Shown here: positions 25,476-37,717 of the stretch, piece by piece
How positions within the stretch are numbered: position 1 is the first letter of the stretch
Layout: each line of letters opens with the position of its first letter
DNA from: Atherinomorus stipes
Taxonomy: Eukaryota; Chordata; Actinopteri; Atheriniformes; Atherinidae
Reading direction: 5' to 3'
Length of the DNA: 64,000 bases
NCBI GenBank assembly: GCA_023101725.1
Contig: JALJCO010007890.1
Location: 209,501-273,500, forward strand
Program-made: the position numbers and the translations under genes
Notes under the pieces: generated by a model
Told to the model about the DNA's origin: nothing
The model's input: only the letters and a program-made list of their open reading frames with translations
The model's database searches: none

Positions 25476-27423
25476 TGCAGAAATTTAGGAGTGACAGCAC
25501 TTTTTATTCCCACAAAGCAAAAAGGCATAAATAAGAACCGTGAAGAGGAAAGACTAATTTCTTACTATAGGCCCTGAGGCAGTGTTTAGAACTGCGAGAT
25601 AGAGAGACAGAGGTGTGTGTGTTGGTTATAGGTGGTTTATTTGAGTTGAAGTTGAGTTTAGCCCTCTATCTAATGAATTATTGACCTGCTCTGTCTCCTG
25701 TCTGCCTCTTATATCACTGCATCAGAGCTACTACACACCACGACCTGGCAGGACTGTTAGTGAGTTAGTGTGTACAGTTTGTGTGTGTGTGTTCCTGTGC
25801 TTTGTGACCACAACTGAAAGACTGACACACAAAAGTACCAAATAAAAAGAGGAGCACTGTGCTTCAGGAAGCCGGATTGTTTGAGAGAAAGACTTAACAG
25901 GAGTAGAAGAGAGTAGTTAGTGATGGAACATACTTTCTGTGTCTGATTATACATTAAAGACAATAGCAACAGTAAAATGAGGATGAAGTTTGGTGGAGAA
26001 CAGAACAATCAACATTAAATCTGTATTAAAAGAGTTGAAAGCAAAATAACAGAAAAAAAAACCTGGAAATTTTTGTTCCAAATAAGACTTTGCTGAAAAT
26101 GCTGATTCAAAGGTTTATCTGCACATTAAAACTTTTATTACCCATTGAAGTGATTTTTATTTTATTTTCTGGGGGGGATGAGACATTTTTGTCAAAACTA
26201 TTCTCTCTTTTGGCCAGTGTTCATCAAGAAAGGCAACATTAATAATGTTCAGGTGATACAGATTATATTTGTTTTCACTGTCGTACTCTCACCTTCCTCC
26301 TCAGTTACTGCTTCTTCTTTTCTGACCATGATCAGAGACACATCTCCCATCTTTCACGCTGTATTCTGAAATTTCTCTTGGATTCACATTTCAGTAGTTT
26401 CAAATTCACAAAGAAGCAAATGAAGTCCATTCACAGGCGTAGAAAGAGCTCATTAGATTTTGGTTTTGGGTAACTCTGAGGTGGGTCATTGCACAAGACC
26501 TTTCTTGTGCAATGGGTCTGAAAATGCTTCTGCTGAGTATTCAGCATGCATTTTTTAAATTTGTATTTGTGTAGAGAAATCTGCCTCTGCAATAATTATT
26601 CTCTGCAGTCCACAAAGTGTCGATTTAACTTGGACAAAAATGTGGCTACTGGGTCATGGAAATAAAAAAAAAAAAATCTCATATTTTCTTTTTTGCTATG
26701 TGAGCTTAACAAGTGGAAATCAGCAGCTTATTATTACTATGACATATTAATTTAATGATTTTTTTAAATATTCATGTACAAAAGGAATGAAAAAAGTCTG
26801 GAAATTTCTAGTTTGTTGATGGCAGTGATTACTGATTAATGGAGAAACACTTTTGAACAAAATTATTTTTATGAATAGATAACAGGAGAACTTACACAAT
26901 GTCCCTTTAAACTAAAATGGCAATTAGATGTTACATGTAACAAAAAGAAAGGAATTCCACATGTTGATACGATTATGCTCAAATGTTTTAAATACTTTTC
27001 CATCAAAGAAGGAAAAAAAAAATCAGCTGTCAGTGAAATAAGTTGAAATTGACAAAAGTGATTAAAAACATCATTTTTATGAAATGATTTTGAATTGTGG
27101 TTTGACAGAAATATATATAAAAAAACAACAACAAATAATAAAACAAGTAAGCAAACATGATGGGCTCCTGAACTAAATTTTTGTTGAGCAACACTGTGGT
27201 AAATAACGTCCAATCAGACTTCTGCACATGCTGACAGGTATTGTGGTCCACTGTTCATGAGCAAGGTGCTCTAATTGGTCAGGGAAAGTTTGCTTGTTAT
27301 TGTAAAACAGTTTTTCAACCCCAATTCAAAATCAATGTTCTATTTAACTACATTATAATTAAGTCAATTTTAAACACTGTTTTAAACACTATTTGTTATT
27401 TCAATAACTATTCTTTACAGAGG

Positions 27424-27467
27424 GGGTGGGGGTGGTGGTGGTGGTGGTGGTGGTGGGGGGGGGGGGT
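27424..27467. repeat. (TGG)n simple repeat ending in a G run
   Basis: About nine TGG units followed by 11 or more G. The sequence has the composition needed for G-quadruplex formation on the plus (sense) strand. Confidence 0.95.
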
Positions 27468-27493
27468 TAAATTACTTTTTTGGAGCTGAAAAT

Positions 27494-27838
27494 GTTTTGT
27501 TTGTACTGCTTTGGTTTTTATTGTAAAGGTCAGCATGACTTCACAGAGCCATCCCACATCATCCAAACCAAATAGAAATGGTCTTGTTTGTTCGTGGTGT
27601 GTTCATGCTGGTTTGCATCAAAAGGTTTTTGTTTGTGCCACTTTGGATTTTAAGCTATAACAAGCTTATAAAATGATGTCACACCGCTCCTCCACATTGT
27701 CCAAATTAAATGAAAATGGTCTCATTTGTTTCTGCTGCATTAGTGTTTTTGTGTGTTTTGCGTTGCAGAGATCAGGCTGCACAAAACAAGGAGACCAGTT
27801 TTGTTTAATTTGGATAATGTGATACCATTATCTTATCT
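27494..27838. repeat. Diverged tandem and inverted duplication
   Basis: A unit starting TTTTGTTTGT at about 27494 recurs at about 27627, a spacing near 132 bp. Both share a core of TTTTGTTTGT, CTTTGG, CACA..GCC/GCTCC, CCACAT, CCAAA, AAATG and AATGGTCT. The second copy's CCACATTGTCCAAATTAAAT, then AAAATGGTCTC, appears again inverted at about 27797-27835 (GGAGACCAGTTTTGTTTAAT, TTGGATAATGTG). It is probably an old repeat or miniature transposon remnant. Confidence 0.6.
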
Positions 27839-28922
27839 TAAAATCTACAGCAGCACAGATAGGAAAAAAAAAATGTCACAAACAGCCCTAACTCAAAAAA
27901 ATGGAGACTATTCTCACTAAGTTTTGGGAGGGATGGGCTGCCAGATTTATGCAGTTGCCATTTAGCTGTCCAACAAGCATTGTTTCCAAGTACTTTGTGG
28001 TGATTTGTAGAGGTTGAGAACTGTAATGTTGGTGAGATAATGCACCCTAAATGGAAATATGGTCATTTTAGATGTCAGAGCCAAAACAGCTGAGCATATT
28101 TACTTGTGGGTGATACTCATTATGTAACTGATGTTACAGTTAAAGATGTAAAGTTTGAGGCAGATGTGTTGTGTTTAGGTAGAAGGAAATCAAACCGAAA
28201 CAAACATCTGAAACTGAAACCTGAGGTGCAGCCTTTATAACAGTCTCTCTTAAACATACTGATTTGATCTCAGATCTCCTCCTTCTTTGTTGGATTTGTT
28301 TCCCCATCTCAATAAGTTGTATTATTCTGCAGTGAAAAAATGAGATTTTCTCTTGTTTGCCGACAGCAGAAGGAAATAGAAGGCACAGAGGTGGAGAAAG
28401 GCTGTCCATTCTGGTGACAACATCAGTACATCACATCTTCATATAGCTGCTGGTTGCTGCTGTGCTGAGGTTTAACTTGGCGTATGTTGGAACTTCTAAC
28501 AGTGAAAGTGGTAAAGAGGATATGTTGGATTTTATCTGTTCTTCCCTCATTTTATTACCTCACACATCTTGTAACACAAGCACATCTTACGTGGCAGCAT
28601 GTTCATCCGACATAATTGTCTCTATTTTCTCCTGAGCCCTTTCTGCCTCCTCACATCAATCTCCCATCTCTGCTCTCATTCTGCGCAGTACAAAGACCAC
28701 TCAGGACCATTTCTAAGACCTCCATTAGACCTCGACCTGGAGCTTGAAAAACACTCTCTGCAGTCCCTAAACCTCCTGGGCCCATCATCAATTTCGCCGT
28801 GTTTTCTGTCGATTTCATTAATATCAATCTCAGCTCTCTGCCGGGCGGAGGCGGCACGGCTCTGCATCATCTGTTAAACATATCAGAGCCTTAACACAAT
28901 GCAGTGCTATTAGAGATAATTA

Positions 28923-29349
28923 CTATAATTGCAGCTATTGACAGGATTAAAGGCATCATCTGCAACATCTAAAGAGGCTCTTGTTGTGTCCTATCCTGCT
29001 TGTTGTCCCTTGCATTTTCTTTTTCCCCCTGCACCCCTTCCTTTTCATGAATTAAGCCAGATGAATTGCACCTTGCACAAAGAGAAGGAGGGGGGAGGAG
29101 GTGGGGTAGATCTGTGGAGGTGGAGAGCGGTGAGGAGAGATAAGGAGAATAAGGAGGATGAGGACAGAAGTGGGAGAGGAGATAAAACACGAGGTGAACA
29201 AGTGGAAATGCATCCAGCGCTCATCGTATAGCGTGATTACAGGAATTAATCAGTGTGCAAATATGATCACTTCATCTGCTGTATCTGTTGCTATAATTGC
29301 AGCTAATTACAGGATTAAAGGACACATCTGGGTGAGATCTAAAGGGAGC
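28923..29349. repeat. Direct repeat pair with homeodomain-type sites
   Basis: Two copies about 368 bp apart: 28923-28979 (CTATAATTGCAGCTATTGAC, AGGATTAAAGGCATCATCTG, ...CATCTAAAG) and 29291-29349 (CTATAATTGCAGCTAATTAC, AGGATTAAAGGACACATCTG, ...GATCTAAAG). Each contains ATAATTGCAGCTA and GGATTA, the latter being the core site of K50 homeodomain proteins such as OTX/PITX. The second copy also has TAATTA. The region between is partly purine-rich. It may be a duplicated regulatory module or a repeat fragment. Confidence 0.5.
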
Positions 29350-31317
29350 CCCCACTCCTCTCCCCCCGCTCCCTCTGGTCCTCTGTTCATCTCAGATAAT
29401 GTCTGGGGAACATGTAATGGAGGGAAAACAGGCTGGAGAGGTAAGAGTGGAAACAGAGGGAAGCAGAGCAATCAAATACAAAAACTATCCCTCTGTCCCA
29501 AAAATAAGAACGGAATGCTGTTCTTATGTGGTTCGTTTAGTTTCTCGTCCCTCAAAACCAGTTAAATTACTCCTTCATCATGGTGGAGCTAAACTTTATG
29601 GGTAAAACTACTCTGAATACCCACTTTTAGGACATTTTGAACATCAGGAAACTTTAGATTAGACAAACTTAGTGCAAGGTTTTACTGTGGTCTTCTTAAA
29701 TAGACATGGTGCATTTAATTGGCACTTAATCTGATCAGTATCTCTGTCTTCACTGACATTTATCCCCAGTCACAGTCAAAATTTCCATTAGTCCTGAGAG
29801 AATTAAAGATAGATTGGTCGACCCTGCCCTCACTTTGGTTTCACACCAAAATCAAGCAGACGCTTTGTCATTTTGTAAAGTTTTATTCAAGCTTAATGAA
29901 TGTGAGTGGTGAATTTAAAAGGGACCGGACTTCATTACAGGTGGACAAAACAGTTCATTTAAGTCGTTTCCTACTGGAAGAGCAGATTAGGTTCATTTTT
30001 ATGCAGGACTTTCCCTGTGATCGCCTTAAACTGGCTCACTGCAGTTTAATTGGCACTGAAATTGGTCCAGGGGATGTTTGAATTAAGTTTAATTTGGTAC
30101 AATGTCGGAGTTTGAAAATATAAGCAATCAGAAGTGTTTTTTCTTTTTTTTAGAGAGAGAGGGAGAAAGAAAGCTGTGATTGTGCTTGATGATTTTCTCA
30201 ATTAATGCTCAGTTTTGATGAAAAAAATAGGACAAGAAGAAGCACACAAACTTTTAGATATGTAAAATCATAAAGTACAGGCTTTCACTCTAAACAGTTT
30301 AAATGAATCATTATCTTCTTCCATGTAAGAGTCGTCACATTTTTACCTGCCTTCTGTGACCCCTTTGGTAATAACACAGATATCGACTGTTACTGAACTG
30401 AGAGCAGAGAAGCACTCAGAAGCACACTTGGCACACACACAGATCATGACCTTGTCAATCCCTTCTTTGATTGCCTCATCAAACCGTTCAAGCATCACTC
30501 GTTCCCTCTGTTAGCACTTACCTCCCTGCTGGTCTCTGCAGAGTTATTTCTGAACCCCTGCTCGCTGAACAGACGCTGCTGCTCACATTGATTAGAATAA
30601 AGCAGTGAAGCACATCATCAGATCATGGCTTTGCTCATTTGTTTTGAACAAGTAACAAGTGGAAGAGTTTTTATTTTTCTAGTCTATTACGGAAAACACC
30701 GTATCCACCGGATTATTTTAATGTTTTTCTTTTAGGTAATTTCTTGTTTTTGTATAAATTGTTTCTGGTTCAACTGATAAAATACCAAAAGCCTTAATTG
30801 AATTAATTTGTATGCGAGCTTGCGTGGTTTTTTGTTTGTGTTGGCCCTTGGTTACCTGTCCTGGGTGTACCCTACCTCTCTTCTGATTGCAGCTGGGACC
30901 AGTCCCAGTCCCACTGTGACCCTGAATTAGATAAACCAGTCATAAGAAAAGTAAATGAATGTACTAATCCTTAATCAATCTACAGCAGCAGTTCCCAACC
31001 TATTTTTTTTCTGAGGCCCCCCTTTATGCAACTACCAGCTTCGGACCCCCCTCCTGCCTCGTGTTCATGCTTGGTTTTATGTTTTTGTTCAGCTAACTTC
31101 TCAGCAAAAATGATGACTGTCTCCTTTCCTGTGATAAAAAGCAAAGTTAAAGTAATTACCAATGATACCAAGAATTTTTTTCTTCAAAAAAAAAGGATAG
31201 ATTATCTGCACTATTGCATTCTCAGACATGTCTCATTAATGAAATGATGCAAAGTTCGTGTTTTCAGGCTCCCAAAAAAGCCGGTTCTATGTGGATGAAA
31301 CACTCACATGATAAGAC

Positions 31318-31318
<1 letters not shown>

Positions 31319-31384
<66 letters not shown>

Positions 31385-31403
31385 AAAAGAAAGAAAGAAA
31401 GAA
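31319..31403. repeat. (GAAA)n microsatellite
   Basis: About 20 GAAA units with one short interruption, followed by a (TAA)n tract to about 31441. A purine-only strand of this length can form triplex DNA. Confidence 0.95.
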
Positions 31404-31441
31404 AATAATAAAAAATAATATTAATAATAATAATAATAATT
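31404..31441. repeat. (TAA)n simple repeat
   Basis: TAATAA units with AAA interruptions directly after the GAAA tract. Confidence 0.9.
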
Positions 31442-31677
31442 AAAGGTAGGACTGGAGATCCTGGGAACACGATTCAAGCAAGCTAAATTTTGAAAATAAA
31501 CAATTCAAAAGTCCAAACTCCTTTCCTCCTGCAGGAATGTGCAATACTTGTTCCTAAGGGTTCACGAGCGAGTCGGCAAAGACAACATGAAATAGCTGAT
31601 GAACCACCTTTTTAAAAGTATTTAATTGGCTTACGGGACGCCATTTGTTTTGCATATCCATAAAATGCCCAATACAC

Positions 31678-31892
31678 GGGGCGGTGATTAGCTCAGTTGG
31701 TTGAGCAGCCGCCCCATGAACAGAGGCTACAGTTCCTCAGCGCAGTCGGCCCCGGTTCGATTCCCGGCCCAGGTCCCTTTGCTGCATGTTACTCCCCACT
31801 CTCTCTGCCCCTTTCCTGTCGCTATACACTGTCACATAAAGGCCACTAGTGCCCAAAAATCCTTAAAAAAAAAAAAATAAAATAAAAAAAAA
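31678..31892 (+). mobile_element. tRNA-derived SINE with 11 bp target-site duplication
   Basis: The head GGGGCGGTGATTAGCTCAGT, TGGTTGAGCA contains an A box (TAGCTCAGTTGG). It is followed 40-50 bases later by a B box (GGTTCGATTCC), the split RNA polymerase III promoter inherited from a tRNA. The body CCTTTGCTGCATGTTACTCC, CCACTCTCTCTGCC and ATAAAGGCCACTAGTGCCCA leads to an A-rich tail. The 11 bp sequence GCCCAATACAC occurs at 31667-31677 and again at 31893-31903, a clean target-site duplication from LINE-driven insertion. The insert between the two boxes is longer than in a real tRNA, and no acceptor stem can form, so it is not a functional tRNA gene. Confidence 0.9.
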
Positions 31893-32140
31893 GCCCAATA
31901 CACATTCCTGTCACACACATATAACCATTAAATTTAACAATAATGAAAAAATCAAAGAACAGGAAATACTAAAGTCAGCAAAACTGTTGCAGTGGGTTCC
32001 ACAACACCCCTGTATGTCTGTGCCTGGCTGCCTGCATGTGTTGCTTTTACACGCTCCTCTCACGGCGCCCGCGCCTTTTAAAATTGTCCACAACACCTGA
32101 TACTCGAGCACGTTGTCAAAGGCGAAAACGCTTGCAAAGA

Positions 32141-32276
32141 TGTGAGTGGGAAAAGATTCACCCTTGGATGGACGGCATCACTGGAGATGATTCGGCAAAT
32201 TGTAAAATGTGTCGGGGAGTGTTTTCTGTGGTGCACAGTGGACTTGTGACATCAGACATCATGCATCAGGAGAGCA
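32141..32276 (+). pseudogene. BED-type zinc-finger fragment, probably from a hAT transposase
   Basis: An open frame (32036-32368) contains CEWEKIHPWMDGITGDDSAN, then CKMCRGVFSVVHSGLVTSD and an MHQES segment. The W-x5-PW motif, a CxxC pair and a downstream His about 20 residues later match the BED/TTF-like zinc finger at the start of many hAT transposases and ZBED-type domesticated genes in fish. Nothing resembling the hAT catalytic or dimerisation region follows, so only the finger survives. It lies on the same strand as ptprt but has no good splice sites linking it. Alternative: a chance frame with finger-like spacing. Confidence 0.45.
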
Positions 32277-32639
32277 ACACTGCAGGCATGTACGAATGCA
32301 GAAGACCCAAATGTCAGTGTCACACTTCTTCATCCCCTAATGATCTCCTGAGAATTAACCAGTCATGACATAACGTCCAATACTGGATCACTTTCCGACT
32401 GTATCTGGTTGTGTTTTTCCCAAAAAGATGTCAAAGCAAGGGCAGAGCAAATTTTAGGAGACTGATACTGGTTTATTGTGGTTTGGTTGATTGTTTAGGA
32501 TGCTGACTTTTTAAAAACTGAATGAATGATCATTTATACAGTATCTAATAGTAGTAGCCAATATAAATACAAAGATATGATTATTTACACAACAAATCAT
32601 ACTAATGGATTTACAGATGAATAAAAATTGTTACAAGAT

Positions 32640-32661
32640 TTTTTTTTTTTTTTTTTTTTTT
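32640..32661. repeat. Poly-T run
   Basis: About 22 T, possibly the reversed A tail of a lost retroposon, though no body was recognised. Confidence 0.8.
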
Positions 32662-35600
32662 ACAATATACGTGTCCTAGATTGAAAATTTTGTTTAACTT
32701 TTTGCGTCAAAATATTTATTTTGAGAAATACAGTGTTCAGTGGTCATCACATAAATTCTTTTGTTAGTGTTGTTTAACTGTTTGGATGACCCGAGTCTTT
32801 TTCAAGTCATAGTAAGAGGCAACAAACAAATACTGTTCAGTTTAATTAATGTGTCATCCCACTGTAGATTACCACAGCTGAGGAGATTCAGGTGTTCCAC
32901 ACAGTCAGAAAAAAACAGAGCTGTCTACAACTTCTTAATTTACGTAGATTATATTTTAGAAATTACTTATTGCACACTCCAAACATGCTACTGCCATGTG
33001 GTATGTGCATGACAGAATCTCATTAACTAGGTTTTATTGATAATGTAATAACTAAGTTGTGTGCATATTGTACTTTGTTATATATTTTCCTCACTGCATT
33101 TTAAATAAGGATGAATGTAATTATAAATAGCCTAGATAACAACATCTAGGGCTCAAAAAGTTAAATTAGTTAAATTATTAGCTAAATTAAACTCTTATGA
33201 GCTATTTTTGTTGTTATCATTGTATTTGTCCAGACAAATGTACTTTTAGTAGTACCAGACATTAAAATGACCAAGAAATATGAGAAAATAAGGGTGGTAT
33301 CTTAATTTTTTCCATAATGTGTGTGCGTGTGTGTGTGCGTGTATGTATGTGTGTGTAGTCTATAAGGTTCAAATTAATTTGAGATGCATAGATGCTGGCC
33401 CATAAGAGAATTCTTATGCTTTTGGTTGCTAAACCTTCAGCAAAAGATATTTGATTTCTTTCATATTTTTATTTATCATATTTTCTGTTTTCCCTCTAAG
33501 GGATTGCAGGGGGGTTTGCATGCCTCAGAAACCCTAAGAGCCATATCAGCAGGAGCTTTGGTTTCAGGTGGAACATCCAAGCTGGACAGGTCTTAGTGGA
33601 GAGGCCTGACAAACTGCAATCCATTTCTTGGGTGTTAAACTCTGTCAACAACCCAGCCCCATTAAGAAAACAATTATTAATAACAAAAAATGGGCTAAAG
33701 CAATGATGACTTATTTCCGCGAAGGAAGGTGGATATATTTAAAAAATATAATAGAGATAAAAACCACATCCCCAACCTCTCGCACCCACACCCCTCCGAA
33801 CACCATACAAAGGAGATCAAACAAAGACACAAAGATTTTTCCTCCTCAAAACACTAATCCAAATCACTCACGATGCCGGCCCTTCACATTTTTGCATGCC
33901 CCCTCATGTATGTATTCTAGGAGCTGTGTCCTAGAAAGTGACCCACATGCACAGAATGATCAATAACAAAAAGATGAGTCACATGCAGCCTAAAACCTGA
34001 CCAGTTACAGTACGACCCCTCCAGTCACCTTTGGATTGTTTTTGGCCTAAATACTTATTAAATCTAAAAGTTTTGTTGTCCCTCCACTGCACACCCTGTC
34101 TACGTTATGTCCCCCCATTTGTGTCCCGGTAGTTTTACTATTTCACCTGTTGCTGTGTGAACACACGGTGATTCAGATCAGATTTTAAAATATCAGATTC
34201 TGTGTGACCTGGCGTGCTCACACAGTCATTACAGAATCTCACCTTACCTCAGAACTGATTTGGATCACAATTGTCTGCAGTCTGAACATAGCCATGTTGC
34301 TGTTCACAATGCTGTTAAAAGAACAGTATGGCTTCTTCAAAGTTCGCTAGGGAGACAGAGACAGCACGTCATCTGGTCTGACACAGCAGTTTCCTCTTAA
34401 TGGAGGATAATGGAGACAGTTGTAACGGTATTTGAGATTGATAGATGTGTCTACGATCAGTAAAATAATGTTATAACTTCAACTGAGAGTTTTTACATTA
34501 CTTTCATTTATTTAATCAAACCTTGGCTACAGGTCAGCCATTCTGGCTATTTTGTTAGCATTAAATGCTTAAACAGAGTTAATTGAATTCCTCAGAATAT
34601 CCGCCATAGGTGGATAGGTGGAACAGGTCCAGCTGCTCAAAATCCAGCTGCAAGACCCAAAGAAGAATATACAGCTGTTTTGCTGACAAACCTCTAAACC
34701 ATTTAATCCACCACACCGAGGCAACAGGCCACCAGGATAGTGAGTAGTTGTTCCCGCTTGATCTTGTGTGTGAATAACTTTACTCTCCAATTCCTCTTCT
34801 CAAGTAGAGTCTTTAATCAATCACAGAAATCAATACTGGCAGCCAGTCTGGCATTTATTTCTGAGGGCTCCTCCGTTCCAAGCTGTTGATTTCTGTAGCA
34901 CCCGCATACATTTAGTAAGTTCTCTTTTTTTCTTATAGCCTGTTTCTGAAGAAAGAAATGATTGATTTTCATTAGGAGAGCAGAAGTTGAGAGATGATCT
35001 CGCTATTGAGTTTGTTTACTGAGCACAGAGACGGCTCGGCTCAAAACAGGAAGTCAAGAGGTTCAAGACTACCATGCAAATTCAAATTTTCTTTGTTGTA
35101 AAGTTGGTTTGATATATTACAGCTGAAATGATGAAACCATAAAAGGCCAATCTGTGATGTTTGCACAACTAGACTGCATTTATAATTGGAGTAAGAATGT
35201 GACATATGGTTAAAAAAGCAATTACGTTATGATTGAAATGATTGGGCTTGAGAATGTTTGGCTCTGTTTAAAGCTTGGTCACGGCATCCTTCTGCCTTGA
35301 AAACTGTAGGTGCACTTAACGGTTTGTTTGGATAAACTTTTGGCTTTACGCATCTCTGAAAGCTGCTTGACAGCTTGGATGTTAATTTAACCACTCTGAA
35401 TACCAGAATGTAGCCTTAACACGGTTTCTCTTCATGTTCACTTGAGTCTCTGCTGAAGATTCTGATTGCAGCACTGCAGAGATAGTTTGTGTTTAGTAAA
35501 GTAAATGAATGCAGATGAAAAGGTATGAAAACACATGCAAAACATGCCGTCAGGCTGCCTCGTTTCTGGGGGTTACGCAGCTTCTCCTCATATTTGAAAA

Positions 35601-35938
35601 AGACAAAACAGAAGATGAGATGGATCAAAATACTCTGCTGGCCAAGGAGGAAAATATGTGGATCAGAAACGTACCTAATTTCTAAATCTGTACAGATCTA
35701 TAGTCAATACAAACACTGGTGTGGTGCTGTTGGACCTCACGCCACCACCTGGTTATTGAGGTGACAAAACCACCTTGCATAATCAAGCCAAACTTCATAA
35801 ACATATCTGTACATTACAGTCAGTATAACATTGTCATACTGACTGTATGAGTGGGGGCTGGGCAAAATTGGCCAACCAAATAAAGTAATTATTAGCACAT
35901 GTATGTTAAATTAGCATATTGATGTATACGTGCCTTAA

Positions 35939-36273
35939 AGGGGAATTTTGCTTTTTTTGAACCTGGGGTCTGTTTTCATATGTCCTTTCATATATGTGAG
36001 TGATGGAGAAAGGAATTTTCAAGATAGTTCCAGTATTCAGCCGGGCAGGCAACCTAGCAGCCCAGCTAATGATTAGTATGGGGCAACTGGCCCCCGCGTC
36101 TAAAACCATGCTTTTTCCACCCTGAAGGGCTCAGATAGTCTCGACAAGTGTCCAACAACATGTGATATCTTGCGTCAAATCACCGGTGGGGGACACAAGT
36201 TATTGCGAAAACACGGAATGACATTTGATTTGACAGCCTTCATTAGGAGATGCCAAAGATCAGTAATGTTGCT
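35939..36273. mobile_element. Possible TTAA-type miniature element
   Basis: Begins CC-TTAA-AGGGGAATTTTGCTTTTTTTG and may end at TTAA 36274-36277. The TTAAAGGG(G)A start, a T run, AACCTGG, then TGAGTGATGGAG is a common layout of fish miniature elements. It resembles the 61697-61860 segment (AAAGGATAAG, T run, CAACCTGGACC, ACTCACTCCTACGTGAGA). The terminal inverted repeat is poor, so the right end is uncertain. Confidence 0.3.
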
Positions 36274-37172
36274 TTAAAAATCAGTAGTACACCCCCACTA
36301 AAGGCCGGTCCAATCCTTCAACTTCCTTTTATATGTTTTATCTTCCGTCTCTTTTCTCTCTTCCCATGTATTGTGTTCCATATTTATCAATAATGCTCTA
36401 TACTTAGTCCTGCTCTCTATACTTAGCCTCTTTTACTCTGCCACCCCGCCTGGGTGGCTTCCAGAGGAAGGAGCGCCTATCATTTACACTCGTGTGCCTT
36501 TGTGCACCTACAGTAGGTTTCATGATGTGGGTCAGCTTGCCTTTGTTAGTCTGAGATATTTATTGCAGTGTGGTCCAGCCAGCATCCAGAAATTACATCA
36601 CAAGCAGGAAAAGAAGCAGCTTTTACTCCTACAAGAAATTTAGATTTAACTTCAGAAGAATTTGACAGATGAGGGACTCTTACTCACTAGCTATAACCTG
36701 AAGTCAGATGATGTTTTCTTTTTTTTCCCCCACTTCTTTTTAAAGTTGCACAATGAATATTATTTGTATTTCAATTAAGTCCTCTGTTTTAAACGTGGCG
36801 TTCAACTCATGAAAGAGTTTAGTAAGATTATGTAGACTAGATTTCTTTGATTAAAAGCAGGTTAGAAAAAGTTTTTTTCTTTAAAATCAAAACTTGTGGA
36901 ATAATTTCATCATGTCAAAGCAATTTAAAATGAGCCTAGAACTAATATTTAGACGTACTGAGCAAAACGGCACATCAACATCAAGTAACAAGTATATGAA
37001 AAAAAACACATGCAAGATCTGTTTTATAAGGAAAAAAACCTTAAGCTGAGACTTAATCTTTTGTACAACACTTTAATCTCCACTTACTGAATTAAAAAAA
37101 CACAGGATGGCATCTACTCAGTAACAGATAATCTACAACAACCATCATCTGTTACTTTCTCCTGATTTCTTT

Positions 37173-37190
37173 GGGGGGGGGGGGGGGGGG
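37173..37190. repeat. 18-base G homopolymer
   Basis: Uninterrupted G18 on the plus strand; could fold as a G-quadruplex and is prone to length variation and assembly error. Confidence 0.95.
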
Positions 37191-37717
37191 AGATATTCTG
37201 CAGGTAGATCAGATATGAGATTATTTCCTTTAATACGTAAATAATGCAAATGAATGAATAGTCATATTTAAAGTCTTTGGATTGTTACCACATACATGTG
37301 GTGCAAACTGCCAAACGTTTCAAACTAACTCCTTGATGCTTGTATTTGCAAATTTGTAACAAACTGCTTCTACCCTCATTTTTATTTCACTTGTTGTTAT
37401 CTAATTAATTTATCTAATTAATTCAATAAATTTTTTAAATATAATTTTTGTATTTATTATTGTTGATCTAATTTCTACATGTATTTGATTTTATTTTTTA
37501 CTTATTATCACTCTAAAACCATGTTTAAAAAATAGATTATAACTACGGAGGTGTAAAAAGAAATATAAGCTTGATTCTGCACTTCATTATGGTATCCATA
37601 GCAATTCCATTTGAGTTGCAAACAAACATCTTCACACAGAAAGAAGGCGTAAAGTTTCATGATGAATGTTTTTATTTGATTTGAAACTTAAAAAGAAGAA
37701 AAGAAAAGATGTTTTAA

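Noticed and set aside
28599..28877. Overlapping frames on both strands around 28600-28880
   Set aside because: Frames on both strands of the same block without family resemblance; more likely a non-coding conserved block than an exon.
29719..30081. 120-codon plus-strand frame
   Set aside because: No domain recognised and no plausible splice sites linking it to ptprt.
31678..31760. A and B boxes resembling a tRNA gene
   Set aside because: The acceptor stem cannot pair and the spacing between boxes is too long. The 3' body, A-rich tail and 11 bp target duplication show a SINE.
33384..33596. Plus-strand frame with CCTCAGAAACCCTAAGAGCC region as a possible exon
   Set aside because: Short, unrecognised, and without convincing splice context; possibly a repeat fragment but I cannot name one.
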